From assembly GCA_016871535.1 (NCBI GenBank), contig VHCZ01000047.1, forward strand, positions 1 through 32,131: a DNA stretch of 32,131 bases. Direction: 5' to 3'. The notes below the pieces were generated by a model that ran no database searches, was not told the DNA's origin, and saw only the letters and a list, made by a program, of their open reading frames with translations. Both the position numbers and the translations under genes were made by a program. This document shows positions 7,021-15,385 of the stretch, piece by piece. The DNA comes from Verrucomicrobiota bacterium (GTDB taxonomy: Bacteria; Verrucomicrobiota; Verrucomicrobiia; Limisphaerales; SIBE01). Every line of letters starts with the position of its first letter. Position 1 is the stretch's first letter.

Positions 7021-9804
7021 GTGAGCGCACACCATTCACTTGATGAGATCAGCCGGCTGCCGGCGGAGGGGGACAATGTCGCGATCAGCAATCGAAGGCT
7101 GGAAGCGGGGACTGAAATCGCGTTTCGCGGGCGGTCATTACGTTTGCCGCACACGATTCTCGAAGGACACCGTTTTGCCGTGGTCCCGATTTCCGGCGGT
7201 GCATCGTTGTTGTCATGGGGTTTGCCATTCGGCACCGCGCTCCGGGATATCGCGCCGGGGGACTACATTTGCAATGCGCGTATTCTCGACGCGTTGCGCC
7301 AGCGGCATGTTGATTTCGCGCTGCCCGACCAGCCGAACTTGCTGGATCGCCTGGTCCGCTACGAATTCGACGAAACGCGTTTCAAGCCGGGCCGCCCAAC
7401 GGCCCGCGCCGCCGAAAAGCGATTCTTCCAGGGGTTCGCGCGCGGCGCGCAACGCGGCGTCGGAACTCGCAATTACATCGTGATCCTCGGCACGAGTTCG
7501 TGGACGTCGGGCTTCGCGCGTTCGCTCGCCGAACGATTCAAAAACATTCCGGCGCAGTTTCCGAACATCGACGGCGTCGTCGCCATCGCCCACACTGAAG
7601 GCGGCGGCAGCGCTCGACCGAACAACTTCGACTTGTTGCTCCGAACCCTCGCAGGATTCCTTATCCATCCCAACGTCGGCGCCGCGCTGGCGGTCGATCT
7701 GGGCGCCGAGCCGGTCACGAATGGTCTGCTTCGGGATTACCTGATCGCGCACCATTACCCTATCGCCGATTTGCCGCACCGGTTCCTGAGCGTGAACGGG
7801 AATTATCAGTCCGCATTGAAGGAGGGCGAAGCGATTGTGCGGTCTTGGCTGGAGACGGTGAACCAGTGCCGCCGTTCTCCGCAAGCGGTCGAGCATTTGA
7901 AAATCGGCCTGCAGTGCGGCGGCTCCGACGCGTTCTCAGGTGTTTCGGGGAATCCGCTGGTGGGCTGGGTCTCGAAAGAATTGGTTCGCTATGGCGGCGC
8001 GGCGAATCTCGCGGAGACCGACGAACTGATCGGCGCGGAGGAATACATTCTCCAGAACGTCCGCGATCTCGCGACGGCGCGCCAATTCCTGGAGAAACTC
8101 GAACGCTTTCAGGAACGCGTCTCCTGGCACGGACACACTGCCGAAGGCAATCCGAGCGGCGGCAACAATTATCGCGGACTTTACAACATCGCAGTCAAAT
8201 CCATCGGCGCCGCGCGCAAGAAAGATCCGGAAACCTGCCTGGACCACGTCATCGACTACAGCCAGCGCATGCGGGATCCGGGATACTATTTCATGGACAG
8301 TCCGGGCAACGACCTGGAAAGCGTCGCCGGCCAGGTGGGCGCCGGTTGCAACCTGATTCTCTTCACGACCGGCAACGGCTCGATCACTAACTTTCCGTTT
8401 GTCCCGACGATCAAGATCATGACGAGCACCGCGCGCTACCGAATGTTAACCAGAGAAATGGATGTGAACGCCGGGCGTTACATGGACGGAACACCGCTGG
8501 AGGAGTTGGGCCGCGAGACCTTCGATCTGATGCTGCGGATTGCGTCCGGCGAAAAAAGCGCCGGCGAAAGCGCCGGGCAATCTCAAGTCCAGATCTGGCG
8601 GGAATGGCGGCAAACGGATTCCACGCGGCTCGCGCAACTCCGCAACGCGCCCGCTCCGACCGGCGAGCCGTTGGCTTTAAGAGATGCACGTTCGCCCTCC
8701 AACGCAGGGCAGGCTTCCAGCCTGCCCATTTCGCCATCGGCTCTAGAGACAGGCAAGATGCCGGACCATCTCGCAACTCAGTATCGATTCAAAGCGTACC
8801 AGACACGGCGCGGGTGGGCTTCCGACCGCGTCGGGTTGATCGTGCCCACCAGCCTTTGCGCCGGACAGATTGGCCGGATGATTGCGGACAAGTTGAATCG
8901 CGAGGCTGCGGACACGGGCCTGCGCTACGTCGCCCTGGCCCATACCGAAGGCTGCGGCGTGTCCGGGGGTGATTGCGAGCACCTCTACTTGAGGACCATG
9001 GCGGGATACCTGGCTCACCCACTCGTCAAAAACGGGTTGGTGCTGGAGCATGGCTGCGAGAAAACCCACAACGACGCGATGCAGAATTTTCTCGAACAGC
9101 AAGGCATCGACCCGGATCTATTCGGCTGGGCCAGCATTCAGATGGACGGCGGGATTGAGTCCGTGACGGCCAAAGTGGTGGCCTGGTTTGGAAAAGCCCA
9201 GGCCGAGCATCCGCCCGAGGCCGAGAAGGAAGTCGGACTTGAAGCGTTGCGGTTGGGGCTCGTGTCGAACGGGCCGGTTCCGGGACCGTTCGCAGAGGCT
9301 TGCGCCATGCTTGCGAGAACCGTGGTCCGCGCGGGTGGGACGGTTGTCGTCGCTGAGAATTCCTCCCTCACGTCGAGCGAGGTGTTCACAAAAGAGTTGT
9401 TCGACTCGGCGCCCGTGCGACCGACACTGGCCTACGGCCAGGCCTGCGTGAAGCCGGGCTTTCACGTGATGGAAACGCCCACGGATCACCAGGTTGAAAC
9501 GCTGACGGGTCTGGGCGCAACGGGAGTACAGGTGATTCTGGCGCACCTCTCGGATCGATTTCTGCAAAGCCATCCGATGGTCCCGCTGGTTCAAGTGGGC
9601 TCGCGAAACGAAGGCCGCACCGCGGAACAGACGGAAGCACTGGACTTGCTTTTGGACGCAAATCGCCTCTCGCGGGAAACGATGATGGAACAGATGCTGA
9701 AGCGCGTGTTGCAGGCCGCTTCCCGGGAGTATCTGCCTAAAGCGTTCGCCAGCGGCAACGTCGATTTTCAGATGACTCGCGGATGGCTGGGCGTGTCGTT
9801 GTAG
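7021..9804 (+). CDS. UxaA-family altronate dehydratase-like protein with duplicated C-terminal module
   Basis: From a GTG at 7021 this is 927 residues. Residues about 1-100 form the SAF domain (GDYICNARILDALRQRHVDF) and about 125-540 the UxaA catalytic region, with AIAHTEGGG, LQCGGSDAFSGVSGNP, TAEGNPSGGNNYRGL, YYFMDSPGNDLESVAGQVG and TGNGSITNFPFVPTIK. Such enzymes remove water from sugar acids such as altronate or galactarate. A repeat-encoded linker follows (about 560-580), then a second UxaA-like module (about 585-927): GLIVPTSLCAGQIGRMIADK, ALAHTEGCGVSGGD, LVLEHGCEKTHND and ETPTDHQVETLTGLGATG. The second module seems to repeat the catalytic fold with a shorter C-terminus. The open frame extends upstream to 6670, but that part is antisense-like to PAP2 and REP sequence, so it was not taken as coding. 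AAAGAG before the GTG is a fair ribosome-binding site. Substrate is unknown. Confidence 0.8.
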   Translation: MSAHHSLDEISRLPAEGDNVAISNRRLEAGTEIAFRGRSLRLPHTILEGHRFAVVPISGGASLLSWGLPFGTALRDIAPGDYICNARILDALRQRHVDFALPDQPNLLDRLVRYEFDETRFKPGRPTARAAEKRFFQGFARGAQRGVGTRNYIVILGTSSWTSGFARSLAERFKNIPAQFPNIDGVVAIAHTEGGGSARPNNFDLLLRTLAGFLIHPNVGAALAVDLGAEPVTNGLLRDYLIAHHYPIADLPHRFLSVNGNYQSALKEGEAIVRSWLETVNQCRRSPQAVEHLKIGLQCGGSDAFSGVSGNPLVGWVSKELVRYGGAANLAETDELIGAEEYILQNVRDLATARQFLEKLERFQERVSWHGHTAEGNPSGGNNYRGLYNIAVKSIGAARKKDPETCLDHVIDYSQRMRDPGYYFMDSPGNDLESVAGQVGAGCNLILFTTGNGSITNFPFVPTIKIMTSTARYRMLTREMDVNAGRYMDGTPLEELGRETFDLMLRIASGEKSAGESAGQSQVQIWREWRQTDSTRLAQLRNAPAPTGEPLALRDARSPSNAGQASSLPISPSALETGKMPDHLATQYRFKAYQTRRGWASDRVGLIVPTSLCAGQIGRMIADKLNREAADTGLRYVALAHTEGCGVSGGDCEHLYLRTMAGYLAHPLVKNGLVLEHGCEKTHNDAMQNFLEQQGIDPDLFGWASIQMDGGIESVTAKVVAWFGKAQAEHPPEAEKEVGLEALRLGLVSNGPVPGPFAEACAMLARTVVRAGGTVVVAENSSLTSSEVFTKELFDSAPVRPTLAYGQACVKPGFHVMETPTDHQVETLTGLGATGVQVILAHLSDRFLQSHPMVPLVQVGSRNEGRTAEQTEALDLLLDANRLSRETMMEQMLKRVLQAASREYLPKAFASGNVDFQMTRGWLGVSL
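8707..8762. repeat. Family B-related repeat inside the UxaA-like gene
   Basis: GGGCAGGCTTCCAGCCTGCCC (8707-8727) is a near-perfect palindrome matching the arms at 3886-3968; GACAGGCAAGATGCC follows about 20 bases later and looks like a second part of the same repeat type. It is translated as AGQASSLPISPSALETGKMP, which forms the linker between the two UxaA modules. Confidence 0.65.
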
Positions 9805-9936
9805 ACCGGTGGCGGGAGCCCGGCAGTTCTTCCGGTTGATTCAGGAATTCGCGCGCCGACACTTGAGGATTAGGAAATCCAAATCGCAACATCGCGTTCG
9901 CTGATCGAGATGGCGGTGGAAATTCTCAATCGAAGC

Positions 9937-9966
9937 TTGATTCGATTTTTTGAACTCCGCTAGGAT
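9937..9966 (+). promoter_or_regulatory. Possible sigma-70-type promoter for the sdh operon
   Basis: TTGATT at 9937-9942 and TAGGAT at 9961-9966 are separated by 18 bases. If used, the transcript would carry a leader of about 330 bases containing the palindrome before the first start codon. Promoter rules in this phylum are poorly defined, so this is weak. Confidence 0.3.
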
Positions 9967-10092
9967 TTGGCGCATGCAATCCCGGCGCCGGACTCTTGCT
10001 CAAGGCACTGCGCCCTTTCATCGACCGCGCCGCGGAGGTTTTTCTCGGCACTCCATTTCGTGGGGAGATGTGTCGAGCGCACCGGCAATCCT

Positions 10093-10228
10093 CGTAGCGC
10101 AGAGTTGCACTCTGCCGTATCGCAGTTTTGCAAACTGCGGTGCATCGAAAGGAACGGGGCGCGCCGGTGAGTCCGCAGCCCTGCCGACTGCAAGTCGGAG
10201 ATACGCCAGAGTGCAACTCTGCGCTACG
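10093..10228. repeat. 136-bp cloverleaf-like palindrome, family C
   Basis: The outer arms (10093-10121 and 10200-10228) are 29 bases with one mismatch; the left begins CGTAGCGCAGAGTTGCACTC. Two smaller perfect hairpins sit inside: CGCAGTTTTGCAAACTGCG just after the left arm, and CCGACTGCAAGTCGG just before the right arm. The fold is an outer stem with two side hairpins. It lies between the UxaA-like gene and the succinate dehydrogenase anchor gene, ending 71 bases before the chosen start. Confidence 0.8.
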
Positions 10229-10299
10229 GTCAGCACAGCCTCACAGCGCTCCTTCGATTCCCGTTGCAGCGCCGCAAGGCTGCGGCATCGAACTTGTCT

Positions 10300-11103
10300 A
10301 TGTCCTGCGCGAAGACCTCTCTGAAGCAGCCCGCCTTTGGCCAGACCCTGCGTCCGGATGCATGGTGGGTTCAACCCGCGCTGGTCTTTCTCGGGCTCTC
10401 GGCGTTCATCGTTTACTCCACGTGGGCGGCCTTCCAGGGGCAGTACTACTATTCAGGACCGTATCTTTCGCCGTTTTATTCCCCGGAACTGTTTGGCGAA
10501 TCGGCTCACAGTTGGTTCGGCCCCAAGCCCGGCTGGTGGCCGCAATGGCTGCCGTGGTCTCCCGCGCTGCTGATTCTCTGGGCGCCGGGCGGATTCCGGC
10601 TCACCTGTTATTACTACCGCGGGGCGTACTACAAATCGTTCTGGGGCGACCCGCCAGCATGCACGGTGGGCGAGCCCCGCAACGTATATCGCGGAGAACA
10701 CTCTTTCCCGCTCATCCTCCAGAACGCGCACCGCTATTTCCTTTACGTCGCTCTAGGCTTTCTCCTGATTCTTTCTCACGACGTCTGGAAAGCGATGTGG
10801 TTCGCGAACCCGGCAACGGGCCAGCCGTCTTTCGGCATCGGTGTGGGAACGGTGGTGCTGGCGTTGAACGTGGTTTTCCTCGGCAACTACACGCTCGGCT
10901 GCCATTCCTTGCGCCATCTGGTCGGAGGATTTGGCGACCAACTTTCTCGCGCGCCCATGTGCCAGAAAACTTACTCGTGCGTGAGCTGCCTGAACCGCCG
11001 CCACATGCTGTGGGCCTGGATGAGCCTGTTCTGGGTTGGATTCTCCGATCTCTACGTGCGGCTGTGCGCGATGGGAGTGTGGAGGGACATAAGAATCCTT
11101 TGA
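10300..11103 (+). CDS. Succinate dehydrogenase membrane anchor, Sdh1-like
   Basis: This 267-residue membrane protein has about five hydrophobic helices (around 23-45, 84-100, 146-162, 178-200 and 236-255). It is rich in aromatic residues in the loop YYYRGAYYKSFWGDPPACTV (104-123), followed by HSFPLILQNAHRYFLYVALG (134-153). This arrangement, directly upstream of flavoprotein and iron-sulfur subunits, resembles the single large anchor of the mycobacterial Sdh1 type rather than the small SdhC/SdhD pair. Cys201-His202, His206, Cys227, Cys230 and His235 lie near the ends of the last two helices and could hold a cofactor. ATG at 10300 was chosen because upstream codons come from the region next to the palindrome; no strong ribosome-binding site is seen. 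The anchor function is well supported by context, the cofactor idea is inference. Confidence 0.75.
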   Translation: MSCAKTSLKQPAFGQTLRPDAWWVQPALVFLGLSAFIVYSTWAAFQGQYYYSGPYLSPFYSPELFGESAHSWFGPKPGWWPQWLPWSPALLILWAPGGFRLTCYYYRGAYYKSFWGDPPACTVGEPRNVYRGEHSFPLILQNAHRYFLYVALGFLLILSHDVWKAMWFANPATGQPSFGIGVGTVVLALNVVFLGNYTLGCHSLRHLVGGFGDQLSRAPMCQKTYSCVSCLNRRHMLWAWMSLFWVGFSDLYVRLCAMGVWRDIRIL

Positions 11104-11137
11104 GAAGGTCCGGTCCTGAACGCACACACTCAGACCA

Positions 11138-11238
11138 ATGCCGAATGACGAAATCCGAATGACGAAAAAAGCTCCAATGACCAATCCCGAAGGCATGGCT
11201 CAAGATTCGCGGCGTTTTGTCATTCGGCCTTCGTCATA
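11138..11238. repeat. Palindromic repeat, family D (CCGAATGACGAAA)
   Basis: AATGCCGAATGACGAAA at the left is partly complementary to TTTTGTCATTCGGCCTTCGTC at the right, with an internal direct repeat CGAATGACGAAA. It fills the gap between the anchor and flavoprotein genes. Next to it, 11263-11276 (CATTTAACGATTCA) matches the end of the palindrome at 27812-27911, so the gap is a patchwork of repeat pieces. Confidence 0.55.
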
Positions 11239-11279
11239 GCCGATTTAACGATGTAACTCATTTAACGATTCACGAACCC

Positions 11280-13106
11280 GTGCCTGATTACGAGACTCAC
11301 GAACACGACGTGCTGATCATTGGCGCGGGCGGCGCCGGGCTGCGCGCGGCGATTGAAGCGTCCGCGGCAGGTGTCTCTGTGGGTGTCGTCTGCAAATCCC
11401 TTCTGGGAAAGGCGCACACGGTCATGGCCGAAGGCGGGATTGCCGCGGCCCTGGCCAACGTGGATGACCGCGACAACTGGAAGGTCCACTTCGCCGACAC
11501 CATGCGCGGCGGCCAATACGTCAACAATTGGCGCATGGCCGAATTGCACGCCAGGGAAGCGCCCGACCGCGTCCGCGAACTCGAAGCCTGGGGCGCGGTC
11601 TTCGATCGCACGAAGGACGGCCGCATCCTGCAAAGAAATTTCGGCGGGCACAAATACCCGCGACTTGCGCACGTCGGGGACCGCACGGGCCTGGAGATGA
11701 TTCGCACGCTCCAGGATCACGGCCTCCACCAGGGCATGCAGGTCCACATGGAGACCACGATTCTCACGCTTCTGAAAGAGGGGGACCGCGTGGTGGGAGC
11801 GTTTGGATACGAACGCGAGCGCGGGCGATTCAAAGTTTTCCGCGCGAAGGCAGTAGTGCTCGCCACCGGCGGCCTGGGCCGCGCCTACAAAATCACCAGT
11901 AACAGTTGGGAAGGCACGGGCGACGGCCATGCCCTCGCGTATCACGCCGGCGCGGAACTGATCGACATGGAATTCCTTCAATTCCATCCCACAGGCATGG
12001 TCTGGCCGCCCAGTGTGTGCGGGATCCTGGTGACCGAAGGCGTGCGCGGCGAAGGCGGCATCCTGCTCAACAAGGACGGGCGCCGCTTCATGTTCGATGA
12101 CATTCCCGATCTCTACAAAGCCCAGACCGCCGACAACGAAGAGGAAGGCTGGCGCTATTGCCAGGGCGACAAGAACGCGCGCCGGCCGGCTGAATTGCTG
12201 ACGCGCGATCACGTGGCGCGGTGCATCGTTCGCGAGATCAAAGCCGGACGCGGCAGCCCGCACGGCGGCGTGTTTCTGGACATTTCCTGGATCAAGAAAA
12301 GGATTTCCAACGCGGAAGAGCACATCAAACGCAAGCTGCCCAGCATGTATCACCAGTTCAAGCAGCTCGCCGATATCGACATCACCAAAGAACCGATGGA
12401 GGTGGGGCCGACGACGCATTACGCAATGGGAGGAATTCGCGTGGATTCCGACACCCAGATGTCGCGCTTGCCCGGATTGTTCGCCGCCGGGGAGTGCGCG
12501 GCGGGAATCAACGGCGCGAATCGGCTGGGCGGGAATTCCCTCTCAGACTTGCTGGTTTTTGGGAAGCGCGCCGGGGAATTCGCCGCCCAATTCGCCAAGT
12601 CGAACAAAGCGGGAACGATCAACGCCGCACAGATTGAAGAGACCGCGCGGCACGCTCTTGCCCCGTTCGATCGCCGTCCCCAGAGCGGCGCGGAGGCCGA
12701 AGGCCCTTTCCAGATTCAATATGACCTTCAGGAGATGATGCAGGATTTGGTCGGCATCGTGCGGAGAGAAGACGAGATGGTTCGGGCCATGGGTGGCTTG
12801 CAAAAGCTCTGGGCCCGCGCGCGAAACGTCGGCGTGCATGGCAATCGCGAGTATAATCCCGGCTGGCACACGGCGCTTGACTTGACGAATTTGCTCACCG
12901 TCTCCGAAGCCATTACCCGCGCCGCGCTCGAACGCAAAGAAAGCCGGGGCGCACATTTCCGCGAGGATTATCCGAACAAAGATGCCGCCTCCGGCAAAGT
13001 GAACGTCCTGGTCTGGAAGGGACCGGATGGCGCCATGCAAGTGCGGCGGGAGCCGATTCCGGATATGCCGGCCGAACTCAAACAGATTATCGAAGAGATG
13101 AAATGA
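11280..13106 (+). CDS. sdhA: Succinate dehydrogenase / fumarate reductase flavoprotein subunit
   Basis: This protein has the FAD-binding motif VLIIGAGGAGLRAA near its N-terminus. KAHTVMAEGG carries the histidine that normally binds FAD covalently. EFLQFHPTG, TEGVRGEGGILLNKDGRRFM and THYAMGGI match the substrate site, and LFAAGECAAGINGANRLGGN is the C-terminal FAD-contact segment. It oxidises succinate to fumarate (or the reverse) and passes electrons to the iron-sulfur subunit. A TTG at 11217 would extend the frame into repeat sequence, so GTG at 11280, giving 608 residues, was preferred. Its stop overlaps the next start by four bases (ATGA), so the two are translationally coupled. Confidence 0.93.
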   Translation: MPDYETHEHDVLIIGAGGAGLRAAIEASAAGVSVGVVCKSLLGKAHTVMAEGGIAAALANVDDRDNWKVHFADTMRGGQYVNNWRMAELHAREAPDRVRELEAWGAVFDRTKDGRILQRNFGGHKYPRLAHVGDRTGLEMIRTLQDHGLHQGMQVHMETTILTLLKEGDRVVGAFGYERERGRFKVFRAKAVVLATGGLGRAYKITSNSWEGTGDGHALAYHAGAELIDMEFLQFHPTGMVWPPSVCGILVTEGVRGEGGILLNKDGRRFMFDDIPDLYKAQTADNEEEGWRYCQGDKNARRPAELLTRDHVARCIVREIKAGRGSPHGGVFLDISWIKKRISNAEEHIKRKLPSMYHQFKQLADIDITKEPMEVGPTTHYAMGGIRVDSDTQMSRLPGLFAAGECAAGINGANRLGGNSLSDLLVFGKRAGEFAAQFAKSNKAGTINAAQIEETARHALAPFDRRPQSGAEAEGPFQIQYDLQEMMQDLVGIVRREDEMVRAMGGLQKLWARARNVGVHGNREYNPGWHTALDLTNLLTVSEAITRAALERKESRGAHFREDYPNKDAASGKVNVLVWKGPDGAMQVRREPIPDMPAELKQIIEEMK

Positions 13107-13849
13107 AAACGGCCACCTTCCAAATCTGGCGCGGCGAAGCGGGCGGCGGCGAGTTCCGCGATTACACCACGGAAGTCTCGGAAGGCATGGTGGTGCTCGA
13201 CGCGGTCCATCGCATCCAGGCCACGCAAGCGAACGACCTGGCTTGCCGCTGGAATTGCAAGGCCGGCAAGTGCGGCTCGTGCTCAGCCGAAATCAACGGC
13301 TTGCCCCGCTTGATGTGCATGACTCGGCTCAGCGACATTCCCCTGGACAAGCCCGTGACGATTGAGCCGATGAAAACATTTCCGCACTTCAAGGATCTGG
13401 TGACGGACGTTTCCTGGAATTTCGGAGTGAAGAAGCGAATCCGAAAGCTCCAGCCCAGAACGCCCGACTCGCCGGACGGCACCTGGCGCATGGCGCAGGA
13501 GGACATCGATCGCGTGCAGGAATTCCGCAAGTGCATTGAGTGTTATCTGTGCCAGGACGTTTGCCACGTGTTGCGCGAGCACCGGAAGCACGACGAATTC
13601 ATCGGGCCGCGTTTCCTGGTTCACCTGGCCGGATTGGAGATGCATCCGCTCGATACTGCGAACCGGCTCCAAGCCGCCAAGAACGACTACGGCCTGGGCT
13701 ACTGCAACATCACCAAGTGCTGCACCAACGTTTGCCCCGAGGAAATCAAGATCACGGACAACGCCATCATCCCCATGAAGGAACGCGTGGTGGACGAGTA
13801 TTACGATCCGCTCGGCAAGCTGTGGCGGATGCTCCGGCCCAAAGTCTAG
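13103..13849 (+). CDS. sdhB: Succinate dehydrogenase / fumarate reductase iron-sulfur subunit
   Basis: This 248-residue protein has the ferredoxin-type [2Fe-2S] set C52, C57, C60 and C72 (NCKAGKCGSC then MC). The second set C144, C147, C150 with C154 (CIECYLCQDVC) and the third C201, C207 and C211 (YCNITKCCTNVCP) supply the [4Fe-4S] and [3Fe-4S] clusters. It carries electrons from the flavoprotein to the membrane anchor. It starts inside the last codons of the flavoprotein gene with an ATGA overlap. Length is usual for the family; nothing odd was noted. Confidence 0.93.
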   Translation: MKTATFQIWRGEAGGGEFRDYTTEVSEGMVVLDAVHRIQATQANDLACRWNCKAGKCGSCSAEINGLPRLMCMTRLSDIPLDKPVTIEPMKTFPHFKDLVTDVSWNFGVKKRIRKLQPRTPDSPDGTWRMAQEDIDRVQEFRKCIECYLCQDVCHVLREHRKHDEFIGPRFLVHLAGLEMHPLDTANRLQAAKNDYGLGYCNITKCCTNVCPEEIKITDNAIIPMKERVVDEYYDPLGKLWRMLRPKV

Positions 13850-13907
13850 GGCCAGTTTGCAGTTGAGAATTCTCGTTTTTCGATTTCCAATCCCTGCCAC
13901 TGATCCC

Positions 13908-14420
13908 ATGCACGGCAGCACAGACTTTGAATTAAAGCCGCTCTCCCGAGAGGGCATTCCCGCCGCGCTGGACAAGGCCGTCCGGTACCGGCTGCTCAAT
14001 GAGCCCGGCGAAGCCGAGAGCATCTGCCGCGACGTGCTGCGCGTTGAACCGGACAACCAGCAAGCGTTGGTCGTGCTGCTGCTGGCTCTGACGGACCGGT
14101 TTGGCGAAGGCCACGCCGTCGCTGTCAGACAAGCTCAGGAAGTTTCAACACAGCTTCGCAGCGAATACGAACGCCTCTACTACGCCGGGATCATTTGCGA
14201 ACGGCGCGCCAAAGCGCAACTTCATCTGAGCGTGCCTGGCGCAGGCCACGACGCTTACGAATGGCTCTGCGAAGCGATGGATTGGTACGAAAAGGCCGAG
14301 GCCGTCCGTCCCGAGGGCAACGACGACGCGCTGCTCCGCTGGAACGCCTGCGCCCGCATCATCATGCAAAGGCATCTCGCGCCGCGTCCGGAAGAAAAAA
14401 TCGAGTCCTCGCTCGAATAG
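13908..14420 (+). CDS. TPR-like hypothetical protein
   Basis: This is a 170-residue soluble protein if read from the ATG at 13908, where MHGSTDFELKPLSREGIPAA begins; a start at 13857 would add a hydrophobic stretch of doubtful value. Residues about 20-60 (ALDKAVRYRLLNEPGEAESI, then CRDVLRVEPDNQQALVVLL) look like a tetratricopeptide helix pair, and DAYEWLCEAMDWYEKAEAVR like another. No enzyme motif is seen. It lies 58 bases after sdhB in the same direction and may be co-transcribed. Function is unknown; a scaffold role is only suggested by the repeats. Confidence 0.6.
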   Translation: MHGSTDFELKPLSREGIPAALDKAVRYRLLNEPGEAESICRDVLRVEPDNQQALVVLLLALTDRFGEGHAVAVRQAQEVSTQLRSEYERLYYAGIICERRAKAQLHLSVPGAGHDAYEWLCEAMDWYEKAEAVRPEGNDDALLRWNACARIIMQRHLAPRPEEKIESSLE

Positions 14421-14562
14421 CGGACAGTAAGCACCGTAAACGCGCGCAAACGCCGCGCTCCGACTTCGATCTGTGTTGAGGGCGCCCGTGTGCGGAAGTG
14501 CTTGCCACTGGCTTTTCCGGTGGTCGGTCCTATGATCGCAACGCTCTTTGCAGGTCGTCGCC

Positions 14563-15231
14563 ATGCTGGCCCAATTGATCCATAACATCTACTTCAAGAA
14601 GTCCTGTTTTTACGCGGTGATAGGGATCGATTTCCTGTTCGTTTTGGTCTTCGCTTTTGTCTATGCCGATCTCCTGCCCTGGCTGCAGGGCGGGCCCGCT
14701 TTGAGATTCAACATCGTGCGCGAGAGAGCGATTTTCGACGGTCCCGTAACCGATTACCTCCACTGTTTCTACTTCAGCGTCGTGACGCAGATGACCGTAG
14801 GATTCGGCGACATCATCCCGGTCTCGGAGCCGGCGCGGCTGGTCGTTTCGCTCCAGGCGGCCTTTGGCTACTTCTACCTTGCGGTCTTGGTTTCTGTGTT
14901 GGTGGGCCGGGTTTTCAGCAGCAAGCGAATCCTTGTCCTTCTTGGATTATCCGCACTCCAACAACTGACGAGTGGCGGTGGGATTGGCCCGAGAGAGAAG
15001 CGCTGTCAGAGCAGAACTGCGTTCTCCTTCAGCCAGTCTTGGGATCGTTCCGGGATTTTCGCCGGTAGCGGGTGGCGACGCGATGGCGGGGTTTCAGAAA
15101 CATGCCGCAAAAGCTGGCGGGGCGAGTGTGCGTGTAGAACCTCGGCGTTCCGCCAAAGAGCCCGAACAGGGGAATCCAGAGCGCGCCTCGGGGAATGCGC
15201 GGTTGATAGAAGAAAGCGACCGCCGGGATGA
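14563..15231 (+). CDS. Two-TM potassium-channel-like protein with a doubtful C-terminus
   Basis: A first membrane helix (FYAVIGIDFLFVLVFAFVY) is followed by a pore helix and selectivity filter, FYFSVVTQMTVGFGDIIPVS, in which TVGFGD is the potassium-channel signature. A second helix is FGYFYLAVLVSVLVGRVF. This is the Ion_trans_2 pattern. ATG at 14563 was chosen over a TTG at 14548, with AGG about nine bases before. After roughly residue 135 the sequence turns into arginine- and serine-rich, non-conserved peptide that overlaps an opposing gene by 203 bases, so the genuine C-terminus may have been lost by frameshift or the protein may naturally end near 15000 in another frame. Confidence 0.65.
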   Translation: MLAQLIHNIYFKKSCFYAVIGIDFLFVLVFAFVYADLLPWLQGGPALRFNIVRERAIFDGPVTDYLHCFYFSVVTQMTVGFGDIIPVSEPARLVVSLQAAFGYFYLAVLVSVLVGRVFSSKRILVLLGLSALQQLTSGGGIGPREKRCQSRTAFSFSQSWDRSGIFAGSGWRRDGGVSETCRKSWRGECACRTSAFRQRARTGESRARLGECAVDRRKRPPG

Positions 15232-15385
15232 ACAGCAAAGCCACAGCCAGCGGCAACCACGTCCCGCGCACCAATTCGCCGACAAACGACGCCAGGGCTG
15301 ACAGCGCGCTCTCGCGTTGGATTGCCTCCTGGACCTGGTTCCACAGGAACTCCTGAAGCTGGATCAGTTCAACCGGGACGTTCAT
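15029..15385 (-). CDS. Small membrane protein of unknown function
   Basis: This 118-residue protein has an N-terminal amphipathic region (VELIQLQEFLWNQVQEAIQR), then LVRGTWLPLAVALLFIPAVA, which should cross the membrane, and a short hydrophobic stretch GALWIPLFGLFGG. The tail is basic (KPRHRVATRYRRKSRNDPKT). AGGGA lies about six bases before the ATG at 15385 and is one of the better ribosome-binding sites in the window, which is why the frame is preferred over the antisense part of the channel gene. I do not recognise the family. The convergent overlap with the channel gene is odd. Confidence 0.5.
   Translation of the reverse strand: MNVPVELIQLQEFLWNQVQEAIQRESALSALASFVGELVRGTWLPLAVALLFIPAVAFFYQPRIPRGALWIPLFGLFGGTPRFYTHTRPASFCGMFLKPRHRVATRYRRKSRNDPKTG

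Larger units (their letters stand above)
9805..10299 (+). other. 495-bp gene-free leader upstream of the succinate dehydrogenase operon
   Basis: Frames are open here on both strands, but they run through the palindrome at 10093-10228 and have no recognisable protein character. The stretch holds a possible promoter (9937-9966) and the cloverleaf-like palindrome. Nothing else is seen. Confidence 0.5.
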
